From Aquimarina pacifica (lineage in GTDB: Bacteria; Bacteroidota; Bacteroidia; Flavobacteriales; Flavobacteriaceae), in contig NZ_JACC01000030.1 in NCBI RefSeq assembly GCF_000520955.1, positions 1 through 64,000 of the forward strand: a stretch of DNA of 64,000 nucleotides, read 5' to 3'. How positions within the stretch are numbered: the first letter of the stretch is position 1; each line of letters opens with the position of its first letter. A program made the position numbers and the translations under genes. Shown one piece after another: positions 38,486 through 47,140 of this stretch. The notes beneath the pieces are model-generated. The model searched no databases. It was not told the origin of the DNA and saw only the letters and a program-made list of their open reading frames with translations.

Positions 38486-39346
38486 TTAATTGTTTGATAA
38501 AGGTCTGTTTAGTATTAAATTCAGATATAGATTTACCTTGTTTTTTAGTTCATGTCTTGGTGTAATAAAATCAAGGAATCCATGTTCTTTCAAGAACTCT
38601 GCAGTTTGAAACCCTTCTGGCAACTCTTTTCCTGTTGTATCTCGTACTACTCTAGGTCCTGCAAATCCTATCAGCGCTCCTGGTTCTGCAATATTAATGT
38701 CACCTAGCATTGCAAATGATGCAGTGGTTCCTCCTGTGGTTGGGTCCGTGCATAAAGAAATGTAAGGAATGCCTGCATCTGCCAATTGTGCTAGTCTTGC
38801 AGAGGTTTTTGCTAATTGCATTAACGATAATGCGGCTTCCATCATACGAGCACCTCCTGATTTAGAAATAATTAGTAACGGAATTTTGTTTTTTAGCGAG
38901 TAATCTGCTGCTCTGGCAATTTTTTCGCCAACTACACTTCCCATTGATCCGCCGATAAATGCGAAATCCATACACGCAATAACTAAATCATTACCATTAG
39001 ATTTTCCAACCGCCGTTTTGACTGCATCTTTTAATTTAGTTTTTTCCTGAGCATCTTTAAGACGATCTACATATTTCTTTTTGTCCTCAAATTTAAGAGG
39101 GTCTTTTGACGAAAGATTTTTATCAAGTTCTTTATATTTATTGTCGTCAAATAAAATCTCAAAATATTCTTTACTGCCTATTCGAACATGATAACCATCT
39201 TCTGGACTTACATAGAAGTTTTTTTCTAATTGTTCTGCATCTACAATTTTTCCTGTCGGAGATTTATACCAAAGTCCTTTTGGTACATCTTTTTTGTCTT
39301 CTGTAGCAGTCTGTATACCTTTCTGCGTTCTTTTAAACCAAGCCAT
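38486..39346 (-). CDS. accD: Acetyl-CoA carboxylase carboxyltransferase subunit beta
   Basis: A 286-residue subunit that with AccA transfers CO2 from carboxybiotin to acetyl-CoA, the first step of fatty-acid synthesis. The crotonase-type core is clear ([67 protein letters not shown]). Unlike E. coli AccD, the N-terminal zinc-ribbon position (LWYKSPTGK ... [11 protein letters not shown]) has no Cys at all, so the Cys4 zinc site is lost. From memory, related flavobacterial AccD sequences look the same. It follows fbaA by 60 bp on the same strand. Confidence 0.95.
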   Translation of the reverse strand: MAWFKRTQKGIQTATEDKKDVPKGLWYKSPTGKIVDAEQLEKNFYVSPEDGYHVRIGSKEYFEILFDDNKYKELDKNLSSKDPLKFEDKKKYVDRLKDAQEKTKLKDAVKTAVGKSNGNDLVIACMDFAFIGGSMGSVVGEKIARAADYSLKNKIPLLIISKSGGARMMEAALSLMQLAKTSARLAQLADAGIPYISLCTDPTTGGTTASFAMLGDINIAEPGALIGFAGPRVVRDTTGKELPEGFQTAEFLKEHGFLDFITPRHELKNKVNLYLNLILNRPLSNN

Positions 39347-39406
39347 TAAGTAGTCTCTTTAAAATAAAGTCGAAAAATAGTGATTTTCAACTTTTATTTT
39401 ACCTTT

Positions 39407-40474
39407 TTACAAGGTATTAACATTATTCAAATCTTCGAAAGCCTTTTTAAGGCGGTCTTTAAATGTGATTTCACCTTCTCTTAACCATTTTCTAGGATCA
39501 TAATATTTTTTATTAGGTTCTTCAGATCCTTCTGGGTTTCCAATCTGCGTTTTAAGGTAGTCTATATTAGTAGTCATATAGTCACGTATCCCAACATTAA
39601 AAGCAAATTGTAGATCTGTGTCGATATTCATTTTAATAACACCATACCCGATAGCCTCTCTTATTTCTTCTAGGGTAGAACCACTTCCGCCATGAAATAC
39701 AAAGTCAATGTAATTTTCTTCGACACCGTATTTTTCTGAAATAAACTCTTGAGAATTTTTTAATATTTTAGGAGTAAGTTTTACATTTCCTGGTTTGTAT
39801 ACTCCATGCACATTACCAAAGGCTGCAGCAACTGTAAATTTATCACTTACTTTAATTAATTCTTCATAGGCGTATGCTACCTCTTCTGGTTGCGTATATA
39901 ATTTAGAATCGTCTACATCACTATTATCAACCCCATCTTCTTCACCACCAGTAATTCCTAATTCGATCTCTAATGTCATACCCATTTTACTCATACGAGC
40001 TAGATATTGCTTGCAGATTTCAATGTTTTCCTCGATTGATTCTTCTGATAAATCAATCATGTGGGAGCTGTATAAAGGTTTTCCTGTTTCTTTATAGAAC
40101 TTTTCTCCTTGATCTAGTAATCCATCAATCCAGGGGAGTAATTTTTTTGCACAGTGATCTGTGTGTAAAATAACGGGTACACCATAAGCTTCAGCCATTA
40201 GATGTACATGTTTTGCACCTGCAGTAGCCCCAAGTATAGATGCTTTTTGATCAGTATTAGAAAGACCTTTTCCTGCGTTGAAATGAGCTCCTCCATTAGA
40301 AAATTGAATGATAACAGGAGCGTTTAATTCTGCTGCAGTTTCTAAAACGGCATTGATTGTATTAGAACCTATTACATTAACGGCTGGTAACGCAAAAGCA
40401 TGTTCTTTTGCATACTTAAAAATAGCCTGCACCTCGTCTCCTGTTGCAACTCCTGGTTTGATGTTGTGACTCAT
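39407..40474 (-). CDS. fbaA: Class II fructose-bisphosphate aldolase
   Basis: A 355-residue zinc-dependent aldolase of glycolysis and gluconeogenesis, interconverting fructose 1,6-bisphosphate with glyceraldehyde 3-phosphate and dihydroxyacetone phosphate. Metal and substrate motifs are VPVILHTDHCAKKLLPW, LEIELGITGGEEDG, AFGNVHGVYKPGNVKL, VFHGGSGSTLEEI and KMNIDTDLQFAF. Length and the paired Gly-Gly motif place it in the E. coli FbaA-like class IIA. It is probably co-transcribed with accD downstream. Confidence 0.96.
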   Translation of the reverse strand: MSHNIKPGVATGDEVQAIFKYAKEHAFALPAVNVIGSNTINAVLETAAELNAPVIIQFSNGGAHFNAGKGLSNTDQKASILGATAGAKHVHLMAEAYGVPVILHTDHCAKKLLPWIDGLLDQGEKFYKETGKPLYSSHMIDLSEESIEENIEICKQYLARMSKMGMTLEIELGITGGEEDGVDNSDVDDSKLYTQPEEVAYAYEELIKVSDKFTVAAAFGNVHGVYKPGNVKLTPKILKNSQEFISEKYGVEENYIDFVFHGGSGSTLEEIREAIGYGVIKMNIDTDLQFAFNVGIRDYMTTNIDYLKTQIGNPEGSEEPNKKYYDPRKWLREGEITFKDRLKKAFEDLNNVNTL

Positions 40475-40677
40475 AATTTAGTTTTAATTTGTATGGAAGT
40501 AAAAGTAGTAAAATTATACGTAAATGGGTACGATTACAATGTCGTATAAAGGGTATAAACGTAATTATTTCTAATTACATCGTTATAGTTAATAATTAAA
40601 ATGCTAAAAGAATATATTTTGTATAATTATCTAGTTAATTTTTTGAATTATTATGATTTGTTTGCTGCTTTTTTGGT

Positions 40678-43257
40678 CTAAAACGGATAGTTAATTCCGA
40701 AATTATAAACAGCTTTAGAAAGGTTATATCCTTTAAACCATCTTTGGTCTTCATCATTGGCAGGATTAAATGTTTTAAATCCAATATCGAGTCTAATGAC
40801 GAAAAAATTAAAATCGTATCGAAATCCAAGTCCGCTTCCTACTGCTATTTCTTGAATATCATCAAGTTTAGAAAAAACGGCTTCTTCTTCATCTGCATTG
40901 TCAAGTACATTCCAGATGTTTCCTGTGTCAATAAACAAAGCTCCATTTAGGGATCCTAAGATGTTGTATCGATATTCGATATTTGCGGCTATTTTCATAT
41001 TCGCTTCATTAAATTCGTCGATACCACCGGTACTTCCTGGTCCCAGATCATACACTGTCCAGGCTCTATTGTCATTCGGTCCTCCTCCGAAGAAACTTCG
41101 AGCAAAAGGAATACTGTTTGCATTGCCATACGGAAGGGCGATACCACCAAACATTCTAAAAGCAAGTATGTTATTTCGTTGCAAGTCCCAATGCTTTATG
41201 TAATCTAATTCAATTTTAGCGTATTGAGAAAATTCGACTCCAAATATATCATATCGATCATTTGAATTTTTCTTTAACCCAGCTAGATTCGAAATAGTGC
41301 TTAAAACATTACCTGCTAATTCTAGTTTGAGTCTAAATCTAGAATATTCTTCGTCATAAAGATTTTCGCGGTTGTTTTTTGTGAATGTATAGCTAGATGC
41401 AAAAATAAGATTGTCTTCTGTTAATCGGGTTTTACGTTCATTAATATTTAATATTTCTTCTAGCTGATCCGTTGTTAGGTCAGTTTCTCTTTGTGAGCTA
41501 AGAGATTGTGCAATGAAACCATTTGCTCCTCCTGGTATACTTAATGTGGCTTCATCAATAGTCAAAGTTCCTGTATCGGGTTGAGAAAAGAATGGCGAGT
41601 CAACATCAAGAACTTCCCTTGCAATAGTATTAAGGTTGTTGAATGAGGTGTTGTAAATGTTAAAGTAATTACTGGTGTTTAGATTTCTAACATATTGTAC
41701 ATTAATAATATCTAATTGATTGTTTCTTGTGCTGCTTGGTTTCCATTGGTAATTAAATATACCTGTTGCATTTTGCTTATCGAGTCCAATATTTTGTTGA
41801 AGGTTGAGGCCTAGTATAAGGTTTGTTTTTGGAGACATGCTTTTTGGAATAATCCTGTTGGTCTTGATTGGGAAGAGTATTTTTGGAAATGATAATTTGG
41901 CATCAGCCCCGATCTCTGAGATATTAAAAAATTTTTCTCCTCCGTCAACCGCGTCACTAGAAGAACCGATACTCCCTCGTCCAGAAATTTCCAGAATTTC
42001 GGCTCCCTTAAAAACATTTCGAATTAATAGAGATCCTCCGAAACCTATTCCAAATGCCTGAATACTAGATGTAGAAATATCAAACTCTACATTTGTACTG
42101 TATTTTTTTCTTGGAGTTAATAGTATGTTGGCTATAAGGCTTTCTCCTTTTGGGTCTTTTGTGTCAATAGCATACCTAATATTAGGATATTTAAACATTC
42201 GTAGGTTGTTTACCTGGTTTTGGGTAAGAGTACGATCCCTGTCTCTATAAATTTCGTTTGGATTAATTAAAATAGCATTCGTAATCGCTTTTCGAGTATA
42301 TTTTATTTTGTCAAACGCAAAAATGTTATACCCTTTATAATTGGTGCTATCTAGAGGTTTTCTACTTTTGTTGGCATATGAATAATCAGTATAAATATTC
42401 ACATCACTTATCTTGTATTTTTTGAAGGGAATTCTAGTCGTCGAATCATTATATGTAACTGATCTGTTTTTGATAAGAAGATTAAGATTTACAGCATGGT
42501 CAGTATTTATAGTATCTGCATCGAATTTTATATATTCTTTTTCAAAATCATATAATCCAGAGTTTCTAAATAATGAGGTAATTCGTTCTCTTTCTGCCTC
42601 GATATCACTGGTTTTGTATTGACTTCCAACAAGAATTTTTGATTTTTCTGTATGAAGTTTGAAAATAGAATCAGCAACCGTTGTTTCTATTTTTGTTGTA
42701 AGCGAATCTATAAAATAAGGTTTGTGTGGCTTGATGTAGTAGTCTATCGTTGCTGTTTTGTTTTCGGTTGTATTAATTTTATAATCAGCCTCTACATTAA
42801 ACCATCCATTATTCCAATAATAAGATTCTAGCCTTTTTATTGATCGTTTTGTCTTTGATTCATCAATTATAAAAGGAGTTTCTCCGGTGCTTTTGATCCA
42901 TTCATTGATGCTGGATAATCCTACTCCTAATCGATCTACCTGTTTTTTAGAAAGTAAATTTGTAATTCGTTTTTCTCGTTTCGGTTTTTTTGTTAGCCAA
43001 TCTTGATAGGCAGAATCTTTATTTGGGCTTGCTAAATTATATAAGTGAAGTCTAAGTGGTATACCAAGCAGCCGTGTATTGGGTTTTTGGTATAGTTGAT
43101 TGTATAAATTAACGTCCTTAGTTTTTACGCTATCTACAAAAATTTGATTTTTTTCTAATAAGTAATCACTTTCCTGAACTCTTTTTACTGCATCACATGA
43201 AAATAAAAAGACGGTAGTTAGGGTAATTAATAATATTTTTGCGGATAGGACTTTCAA
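40678..43257 (-). CDS. tamL: TamL-type outer-membrane lipoprotein (BamA/TamA family)
   Basis: An 859-residue protein with a lipoprotein signal (ILLITLTTVFLFSC, lipobox Cys at residue 21), POTRA-like modules in the first half (for example VDRLGVGLSSINEWIKSTGE, YYWNNGWFNVEADYKI), and a C-terminal 16-strand barrel of the surface-antigen D15 family (ARSFFGGGPNDNRAWTVYDL, FRYDFNFFVIRLDIGFKT, ending AVYNFGINYPF). TamL replaces TamA in Bacteroidota and pairs with TamB for envelope assembly. The only usable start is TTG at 43257: an in-frame stop lies just upstream and the signal peptide begins directly after it. Confidence 0.9.
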   Translation of the reverse strand: MKVLSAKILLITLTTVFLFSCDAVKRVQESDYLLEKNQIFVDSVKTKDVNLYNQLYQKPNTRLLGIPLRLHLYNLASPNKDSAYQDWLTKKPKREKRITNLLSKKQVDRLGVGLSSINEWIKSTGETPFIIDESKTKRSIKRLESYYWNNGWFNVEADYKINTTENKTATIDYYIKPHKPYFIDSLTTKIETTVADSIFKLHTEKSKILVGSQYKTSDIEAERERITSLFRNSGLYDFEKEYIKFDADTINTDHAVNLNLLIKNRSVTYNDSTTRIPFKKYKISDVNIYTDYSYANKSRKPLDSTNYKGYNIFAFDKIKYTRKAITNAILINPNEIYRDRDRTLTQNQVNNLRMFKYPNIRYAIDTKDPKGESLIANILLTPRKKYSTNVEFDISTSSIQAFGIGFGGSLLIRNVFKGAEILEISGRGSIGSSSDAVDGGEKFFNISEIGADAKLSFPKILFPIKTNRIIPKSMSPKTNLILGLNLQQNIGLDKQNATGIFNYQWKPSSTRNNQLDIINVQYVRNLNTSNYFNIYNTSFNNLNTIAREVLDVDSPFFSQPDTGTLTIDEATLSIPGGANGFIAQSLSSQRETDLTTDQLEEILNINERKTRLTEDNLIFASSYTFTKNNRENLYDEEYSRFRLKLELAGNVLSTISNLAGLKKNSNDRYDIFGVEFSQYAKIELDYIKHWDLQRNNILAFRMFGGIALPYGNANSIPFARSFFGGGPNDNRAWTVYDLGPGSTGGIDEFNEANMKIAANIEYRYNILGSLNGALFIDTGNIWNVLDNADEEEAVFSKLDDIQEIAVGSGLGFRYDFNFFVIRLDIGFKTFNPANDEDQRWFKGYNLSKAVYNFGINYPF

Positions 43258-43276
43258 TTCATATTCATTATTGATT

Positions 43277-43305
43277 CAAAAATACACTATTTGTATGGTT
43301 AGCAA
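43277..43305 (-). promoter_or_regulatory. tamL promoter overlapping the start of the divergent methyltransferase gene
   Basis: On the minus strand TTG (43303-43305) is followed after 18 bp by TATTTTTG (43277-43284). The -33 box lies inside the first codons of the divergent gene, so the two starts are tightly coupled. Confidence 0.5.
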
Positions 43306-44026
43306 AAACCAAAGAAAACTAATAAAGAGTTTATATCAAAAAAAATACCGAAAACAGCACGGTTTATTTGTTGCAGAAGGAAAAAAAGTGATAAAAGAGC
43401 TACTTGATGCAAATATTGAGCTTCATTCTCTTTTTACAGTAGATGTTCGTTTTTTTGAAACTTCGGGAAATAATACATATAAAGTAACAGATGAGGAATT
43501 GAAGCAAATTAGTTTCTTAACTACCCCACAGACAGCACTGGGTGTTTTTTATATTCCTAAAATAAAAAAAATAGAGAATAACGGATTGGTTTTGGCGCTT
43601 GATGATGTTCGTGATCCTGGTAACTTAGGTACTATTATTCGTTTGTGTGATTGGTTCGGAGTAAAAGATTTAGTTTGTTCTTTGCAAACAGTAGATTGTT
43701 ATAATACTAAGGTTATTCAGGCTACAATGGGTTCTATTACGCGCGTCAATATTCAGTATGTAGATCTTGTAAAATATTTAGAAGAAAACACTGGTCTTGT
43801 AACTGTTTTTGGAACTTTTATGGATGGAGATTCTGTGTATGCTAAACAATTGCCTAAAAAAGGTATTGTGGTAATGGGGAATGAAGCTAATGGTATATCT
43901 CGTACCATTGAAGATTTGGTTGATAAAAGGTTGACCATTCCTCAATTTGGACAAAATAGAGAAACAGAAAGCCTTAATGTGGCCACTGCTACTGCAATAT
44001 TATTAAGTGAATTTAGGAGATCTTAA
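43295..44026 (+). CDS. TrmH/SpoU family RNA 2'-O-methyltransferase
   Basis: From the ATG at 43295 the protein has 243 residues; the frame extends to a TTG at 43271 but MVSKNQRKLIKSLYQKKYR is the family start. An N-terminal substrate-binding domain (LFVAEGKKVIKELL) precedes the knotted SPOUT fold with its three motifs: LDDVRDPGNLGTIIRLCDW, GIVVMGNEANGIS and IPQFGQNRETESLNVATATA. It methylates a ribose 2'-OH in rRNA or tRNA using S-adenosylmethionine; the target nucleotide cannot be told. It is divergent from tamL with 37 bp between starts. Confidence 0.93.
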   Translation: MVSKNQRKLIKSLYQKKYRKQHGLFVAEGKKVIKELLDANIELHSLFTVDVRFFETSGNNTYKVTDEELKQISFLTTPQTALGVFYIPKIKKIENNGLVLALDDVRDPGNLGTIIRLCDWFGVKDLVCSLQTVDCYNTKVIQATMGSITRVNIQYVDLVKYLEENTGLVTVFGTFMDGDSVYAKQLPKKGIVVMGNEANGISRTIEDLVDKRLTIPQFGQNRETESLNVATATAILLSEFRRS

Positions 44027-44040
44027 TTGCCGTGTTCTTG

Positions 44041-44763
44041 TTATTGAAAAGTGAAATTGATAAAAATTCCTCTTGAAGACATTTTGTCAATATTTGAAGT
44101 CCAAGGGCTTAAAGGATCGTTGTCTCTAACAAGTTCATCACTCATAGCGAATACACCTCTAATTGACGGTGTAAATTTAAAATAGTATAAGTATAAATCT
44201 ACACCAAAACCAATCTCATAATAATTAGTGTTGGTTTTCATTCTAAATTGCCCTGCTGCATTATCATCAGGGTTGTCCTCGTTACTCGATAAGTTAAGAG
44301 AAGTTGATATACCTCCGACAATAAAAGGTTTTATGTTGTTGATTCTTTTTGTCGATACTTTTAATAATAGAGGAAGGTGGACATAAGTAGATTTTACTTC
44401 TCGCTGTGATCTAAATGTGTCTGTAATTTCGAAGTCAGTGCTATTGAACAATAAATTTCTTGTAGAGAAAGTAACCATAGGTTCGAATCTCAGGTCAAAA
44501 TAATCATTGATTCTCATATTGCCTAGGAGGCCTACACTAAAACCTGTAGATTCATCATGAATCACTTCTGTCAAAGGGTCTCCTTCTTCGGGAACATTAT
44601 AATCAAAATTAAAATCATAAAAATTAAATCCTAAAATATACCCATAACTGAATCTAGGTTTATCAAAATTTTGCAGGTTTTGTACGCGTTCTTTAGAAAA
44701 TAGTTGAGCACTCATGTCTTGAGTACATACTAAAATTGCAAGTAAGATAAATAGTCTTTTCAT
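44041..44763 (-). CDS. porT: PorT/SprT family outer-membrane protein required for T9SS
   Basis: A 240-residue protein with a signal peptide (MKRLFILLAILVCTQDMSAQ) and an 8-strand barrel pattern (FSYGYILGFNFYDFNFDYN, YFDLRFEPMVTFSTRNLLF, KSTYVHLPLLLKVSTKR, TNYYEIGFGVDLYLYYFKF). PorT (SprT in Flavobacterium) is needed for secretion of gingipains and SprB by the T9SS. The ubiE gene sits just upstream on the same strand, the common flavobacterial pairing; the 89-bp gap suggests an operon. Confidence 0.92.
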   Translation of the reverse strand: MKRLFILLAILVCTQDMSAQLFSKERVQNLQNFDKPRFSYGYILGFNFYDFNFDYNVPEEGDPLTEVIHDESTGFSVGLLGNMRINDYFDLRFEPMVTFSTRNLLFNSTDFEITDTFRSQREVKSTYVHLPLLLKVSTKRINNIKPFIVGGISTSLNLSSNEDNPDDNAAGQFRMKTNTNYYEIGFGVDLYLYYFKFTPSIRGVFAMSDELVRDNDPLSPWTSNIDKMSSRGIFINFTFQ

Positions 44764-44852
44764 CGATTTTTAAAATTTTTCTTTACCGAAGAACGAATAA
44801 AACTTCGTAAATCGGGTAAATCCTCTGTCTTCGCATAAACCTTATGCTTTCA

Positions 44853-45581
44853 TTATTTTGTTGCTACATAAATAGTGGCAACACCAAAAGTCTGTGGGTT
44901 ATCTTTGACTTCTATAAACCCAATTTTTTTCAAAATATTGTTGAAGGCCTCCCCATAAGAAAAAGCTGCAGCACTTTCACTTAAGTAAGAGTATGCAGAT
45001 TTGTCTTTAGAAAACAATTTTCCTATTAAGGGTAGTATTCTAGTTGTATATAGTTTGTACCCTTGTTTATATGGGGTTTTAGTAGGGATCGAAGTTTCGA
45101 GTACTATAAAAGTGCCTCCTGGTTTAAGTACTCTATAAATTTCAGACAAACCTTTTTCTAAATTCTCAAAATTACGCACTCCAAAAGCAACGGTTACAGC
45201 ATCAAAGTAATGATCATCGTAGGTTAGTTTTTCACTATCCCCTTGAACCATTGTGATAACATTTTCTAGTTTTTTGTCTAGTATTTTTTTTCTACCAATT
45301 GATAACATGCCCTTAGAAATATCTAGGCCAATGATTTCTAAAGCCCCAGTTTCTGATAGATTGATTGCAAGATCACCAGTGCCTGTAGCTACATCCAGAA
45401 TTCTTTTAGGATTTGTATTTTTTACTAAGGACACTACCTTTTTACGCCATTTTATATCAATTCCAAAAGAAATTACACGGTTGAGTCCGTCATAGTTTTC
45501 CGAGATAGTATCAAACATTTCGGTAACCTGTTCTTTTTTAGATCGATTTTTGTCTTTGTAGGGTGTTATTTTCTCCGACAT
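44853..45581 (-). CDS. ubiE: Demethylmenaquinone / 2-polyprenyl-6-methoxybenzoquinol methyltransferase
   Basis: A 242-residue SAM-dependent methyltransferase that makes the last step of menaquinone synthesis. Signatures are MFDTISENYDGLNRVISFGI, ILDVATGTGDLAINL (SAM binding), YFDAVTVAFGVRNFENLEKG and EIYRVLKPGGTFIVLE, with the C-terminal GVATIYVATK. Flavobacteria use menaquinone, so the menaquinone role is the likely one. It precedes porT in one transcription direction and is divergent from trkA. Confidence 0.96.
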   Translation of the reverse strand: MSEKITPYKDKNRSKKEQVTEMFDTISENYDGLNRVISFGIDIKWRKKVVSLVKNTNPKRILDVATGTGDLAINLSETGALEIIGLDISKGMLSIGRKKILDKKLENVITMVQGDSEKLTYDDHYFDAVTVAFGVRNFENLEKGLSEIYRVLKPGGTFIVLETSIPTKTPYKQGYKLYTTRILPLIGKLFSKDKSAYSYLSESAAAFSYGEAFNNILKKIGFIEVKDNPQTFGVATIYVATK

Positions 45582-45596
45582 TCAAAAAAATTTAGG

Positions 45597-45604
45597 CAAA
45601 TATA
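45597..45604 (-). promoter_or_regulatory. Possible -7 element of ubiE-porT
   Basis: TATATTTG on the minus strand, 16 bp before the ubiE start codon, matches TAnnTTTG. No clear -33 TTG is seen at the usual distance. Confidence 0.4.
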
Positions 45605-45682
45605 CATTTTTGATACGGATAGTAAGAATAGATTTTAATTAAGTTATTGGGAATCAAATTTTATCAGTTTATCAATTTGTAG

Positions 45683-45690
45683 TACCTTTG
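45683..45690 (+). promoter_or_regulatory. Possible -7 element of trkAH
   Basis: TACCTTTG matches TAnnTTTG and leaves a leader of about 95 nt before trkA. The nearest TTG (45647-45649) is 33 bp away, longer than usual. Confidence 0.35.
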
Positions 45691-45788
45691 TAGGCTTTTA
45701 TAACGTAAGACGCTTATTTTCCTCAAAAAATAAGTAATAGATCTTATGGTTTATTTTATCACTAGATGGGAAACAATATACAAAACCA

Positions 45789-47138
45789 ATGAAAATTATT
45801 ATCGCCGGAGCCGGTGAGGTAGGTTTTCATTTGGCAAAACTACTCTCTTTTGAGTCTCAAGACATAACACTTATAGATACTGACAAAGAATGTCTTAATT
45901 ACGCAGACACTCACTTAGACATTAGGGTTATTAAAGGAGATGCTACCTCTATTGCTATCTTAAAAGATGCAGGTGTAGAAAATATCGATATGGTAATTAG
46001 TGTTACCTCAAGTGAGACTACAAATATCACGACTTGCGTGCTTGCAAAGCAATTAGGCGCTAAACGAACAATAGCGAGAATTTCGAACGCTGAGTTTATA
46101 GAAAATAAAGAAGAAGTTGGGTTTACAAAATTTGGAATAGATGAATTGATTTCGCCTGAGGCATTGGCTGCTAGTGAGATTGAGCTTCTACTAAATCAAT
46201 CTGCTTTTCATGACAGTTATGAGTTTGAGGATGGAGCACTTACCATGGTAGGAACAACGCTTTCTAAGGAGGCTTTGTTTGTTGGTAAAACAGTAAGAGC
46301 AGCAGCAGAGATATTTCCTGAGCTGCATTTTATGCCTATTGCAATTCAAAGGTCAGGAACGCAATATACGCTTATACCCAGAGGAGATACAACTTTTAAA
46401 GAAGGAGATCAGGTGTATTTTGTGACTTCCAAGGGAGGGGTCGAAGAACTTTATAAGTTAACAGGAAAAGTCAAAGAGGAGATCAAAAATGTAATGATTC
46501 TCGGAGGTAGTAAAATAGGTTACAAGACTTCACGAGATCTTTGCGATCATAAATTTCGGGTAAAACTAATAGAAAAAGACAAAGAAAAATCGTTTGATCT
46601 TGCAGACGATTTACCGAGTGCGTTGATAATTAATGGAGATGGTCGTAATGTAGAATTGTTACAAGAAGAAAGTATCGACCGGATGGATGCGTTTATTGCC
46701 GTTACAGGTAATTCTGAGACAAATATCATGTCGTGCTTGGTTGCAAAATCTAAGGGGGTAAGAAAAACAATTGCTTTAGTAGAAAATATGGATTATTTTC
46801 AGCTATCACATTCTATTGGAATCGATACGCTTATCAATAAAAAACTATTGGCGGCTAATAATATTTTTAGATTTATTAGAAAAGGAGAAGTTGTGGCGAT
46901 GACCAAATTAAATAATATGAATGCCGAACTTCTTGAATTTATAGTGAAGCCCAGATCAGAGGTAAGTGATAATCTAATAAAAGATCTTGATTTTCCTCGT
47001 TCGGCTATTATCGCAGGGGTAATCAGAAATGGAGAAGGGATGATTCCTCTAGGAGATTTTTATATCCAGGCAAGAGATAGGGTGGTTGTGTGTTGTTTGC
47101 CAAAATCTATTAAGAAAATAGAAAAGCTTTTCTTGTAA
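45789..47138 (+). CDS. trkA: Trk potassium uptake regulatory protein TrkA
   Basis: The 449-residue cytosolic gating subunit of the Trk channel. It has two tandem RCK units, each a Rossmann NAD-binding domain (MKIIIAGAGEVGFHLAKLL; VMILGGSKIGYKTSRDLC) plus a TrkA_C domain (FVGKTVRAAAEIFPELHFMP; NLIKDLDFPRSAIIAGVIRN). Nucleotide binding by this ring controls potassium flow through TrkH, whose gene starts 2 bp after this stop. Confidence 0.96.
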   Translation: MKIIIAGAGEVGFHLAKLLSFESQDITLIDTDKECLNYADTHLDIRVIKGDATSIAILKDAGVENIDMVISVTSSETTNITTCVLAKQLGAKRTIARISNAEFIENKEEVGFTKFGIDELISPEALAASEIELLLNQSAFHDSYEFEDGALTMVGTTLSKEALFVGKTVRAAAEIFPELHFMPIAIQRSGTQYTLIPRGDTTFKEGDQVYFVTSKGGVEELYKLTGKVKEEIKNVMILGGSKIGYKTSRDLCDHKFRVKLIEKDKEKSFDLADDLPSALIINGDGRNVELLQEESIDRMDAFIAVTGNSETNIMSCLVAKSKGVRKTIALVENMDYFQLSHSIGIDTLINKKLLAANNIFRFIRKGEVVAMTKLNNMNAELLEFIVKPRSEVSDNLIKDLDFPRSAIIAGVIRNGEGMIPLGDFYIQARDRVVVCCLPKSIKKIEKLFL

Positions 47139-47140
47139 GA

